Below are positions 19,992 to 20,102 of a DNA stretch of 20,102 nt, piece by piece (the stretch's first letter is position 1; the number at the start of each line of letters is the position of its first letter). The notes beneath the pieces were generated by a model. That model had not been told where the DNA came from and did not search any database. It was given only the letters and a program-made list of their open reading frames with translations. The DNA is from Actinomycetota bacterium (GTDB taxonomy: Bacteria > Actinomycetota > Actinomycetes > Nanopelagicales > Nanopelagicaceae). The translations under genes and the position numbers were made by a program. Location: assembly GCA_002737595.1 (NCBI GenBank), contig NSHZ01000023.1, positions 1 through 20,102 on the forward strand, read 5' to 3'.

Positions 19992-20102
19992 ATGAGAATT
20001 AAGGCCAGTCTTCTCAAGGGATTGTTAATTGCCCTTGCTGTTGTCCTGATTCCAGTTACTGCCGTGTCTGCCCAAAAGATTACCCCTGGATCTACCTGCA
20101 AA
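19992..20102 (+). CDS. Secreted protein, N-terminal part (3' end outside window)
   Basis: Only 37 codons are present: MRIKASLLKGLLIALAVVLI, then PVTAVSAQKITPGSTCK. The first about 27 residues are a textbook signal peptide with AVSA-Q as the cleavage region. ITPGSTCK right after it recalls small secreted proteins of freshwater actinobacteria, in which short cysteine-bearing repeats follow the signal peptide; that link comes from memory and is not shown here. The gap in front of it (19735-19991) is unusually rich in symmetric elements. Confidence 0.75.
   Translation, partial: MRIKASLLKGLLIALAVVLIPVTAVSAQKITPGSTCK

Overview
The window looks like a chromosomal segment from a streamlined, roughly half-GC actinobacterium. 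I infer a freshwater lineage of the Nanopelagicales (acI) type, but there is no 16S or ribosomal marker here to prove it. Three things point that way. Housekeeping gene content and order closely parallel the Mycobacterium tuberculosis interval from about Rv3752c (tadA-like) through dnaX, recR, ask-asd and the Rv3683-to-Rv3671c block. Genes are very tightly packed, with many 4-base ATGA overlaps. Small secreted proteins carry an alanine-rich signal peptide and a short Cys/Lys tail.

Layout. 1-205: 3' end of tadA. 262-351: tRNA-Ser(CGA). 392-1816: succinate-semialdehyde-type dehydrogenase. 1813-2223 (-): open frame without a good start, probably a gene remnant beside the 3' end of tRNA-Ser(GGA) (2276-2363, -). 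2486-2575: small SRP RNA, followed directly by dnaX (2592-4340) and recR (4377-4976). 5088-7402: lysC-asd, the first and second steps of the aspartate family pathway, translationally coupled. 7416-7492: tRNA-Pro(CGG), then a secreted protein. 8908-10211: divergent metallophosphoesterase and YqeY-like gene. 10212-10886 (-): a second secreted protein. 10936-12902 (-): a pair of ArsA/Get3-like ATPases. 12959-14370: DUF4177-like, RidA and metallo-beta-lactamase-fold genes. 14354-15028 (-): a Crp-type regulator. 15083-17467: nth, a TlpA-like lipoprotein, a CoA-pyrophosphatase-type NUDIX gene and a CvpA/MarP-like membrane gene, every junction being ATGA. 17511-18263 (-): SDR oxidoreductase. 18368-18799: tandem CBS protein. 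18946-19734: membrane-anchored methyltransferase. 19992-20102: start of another secreted protein.

The clearest window-scale signal is regulatory. At ten translation starts a hexamer TAnnnT lies exactly six bases upstream of the start codon, placing the predicted +1 on the start codon itself. This is the geometry of leaderless transcription. The few starts with a real Shine-Dalgarno sequence (dnaX, crp, CBS gene, and an internal start in lysC) are those where a leader or internal initiation is expected.

No CRISPR array, phage gene or insertion sequence is visible. Compared with the mycobacterial arrangement, the ponA2 and whiB4 genes are missing between the metallophosphoesterase and the ATPase pair. 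The serine protease half of MarP is also missing. I did not find a clearly novel multi-gene system; the most interesting leads are regulatory elements, gene-loss events and two secreted proteins of unknown role.
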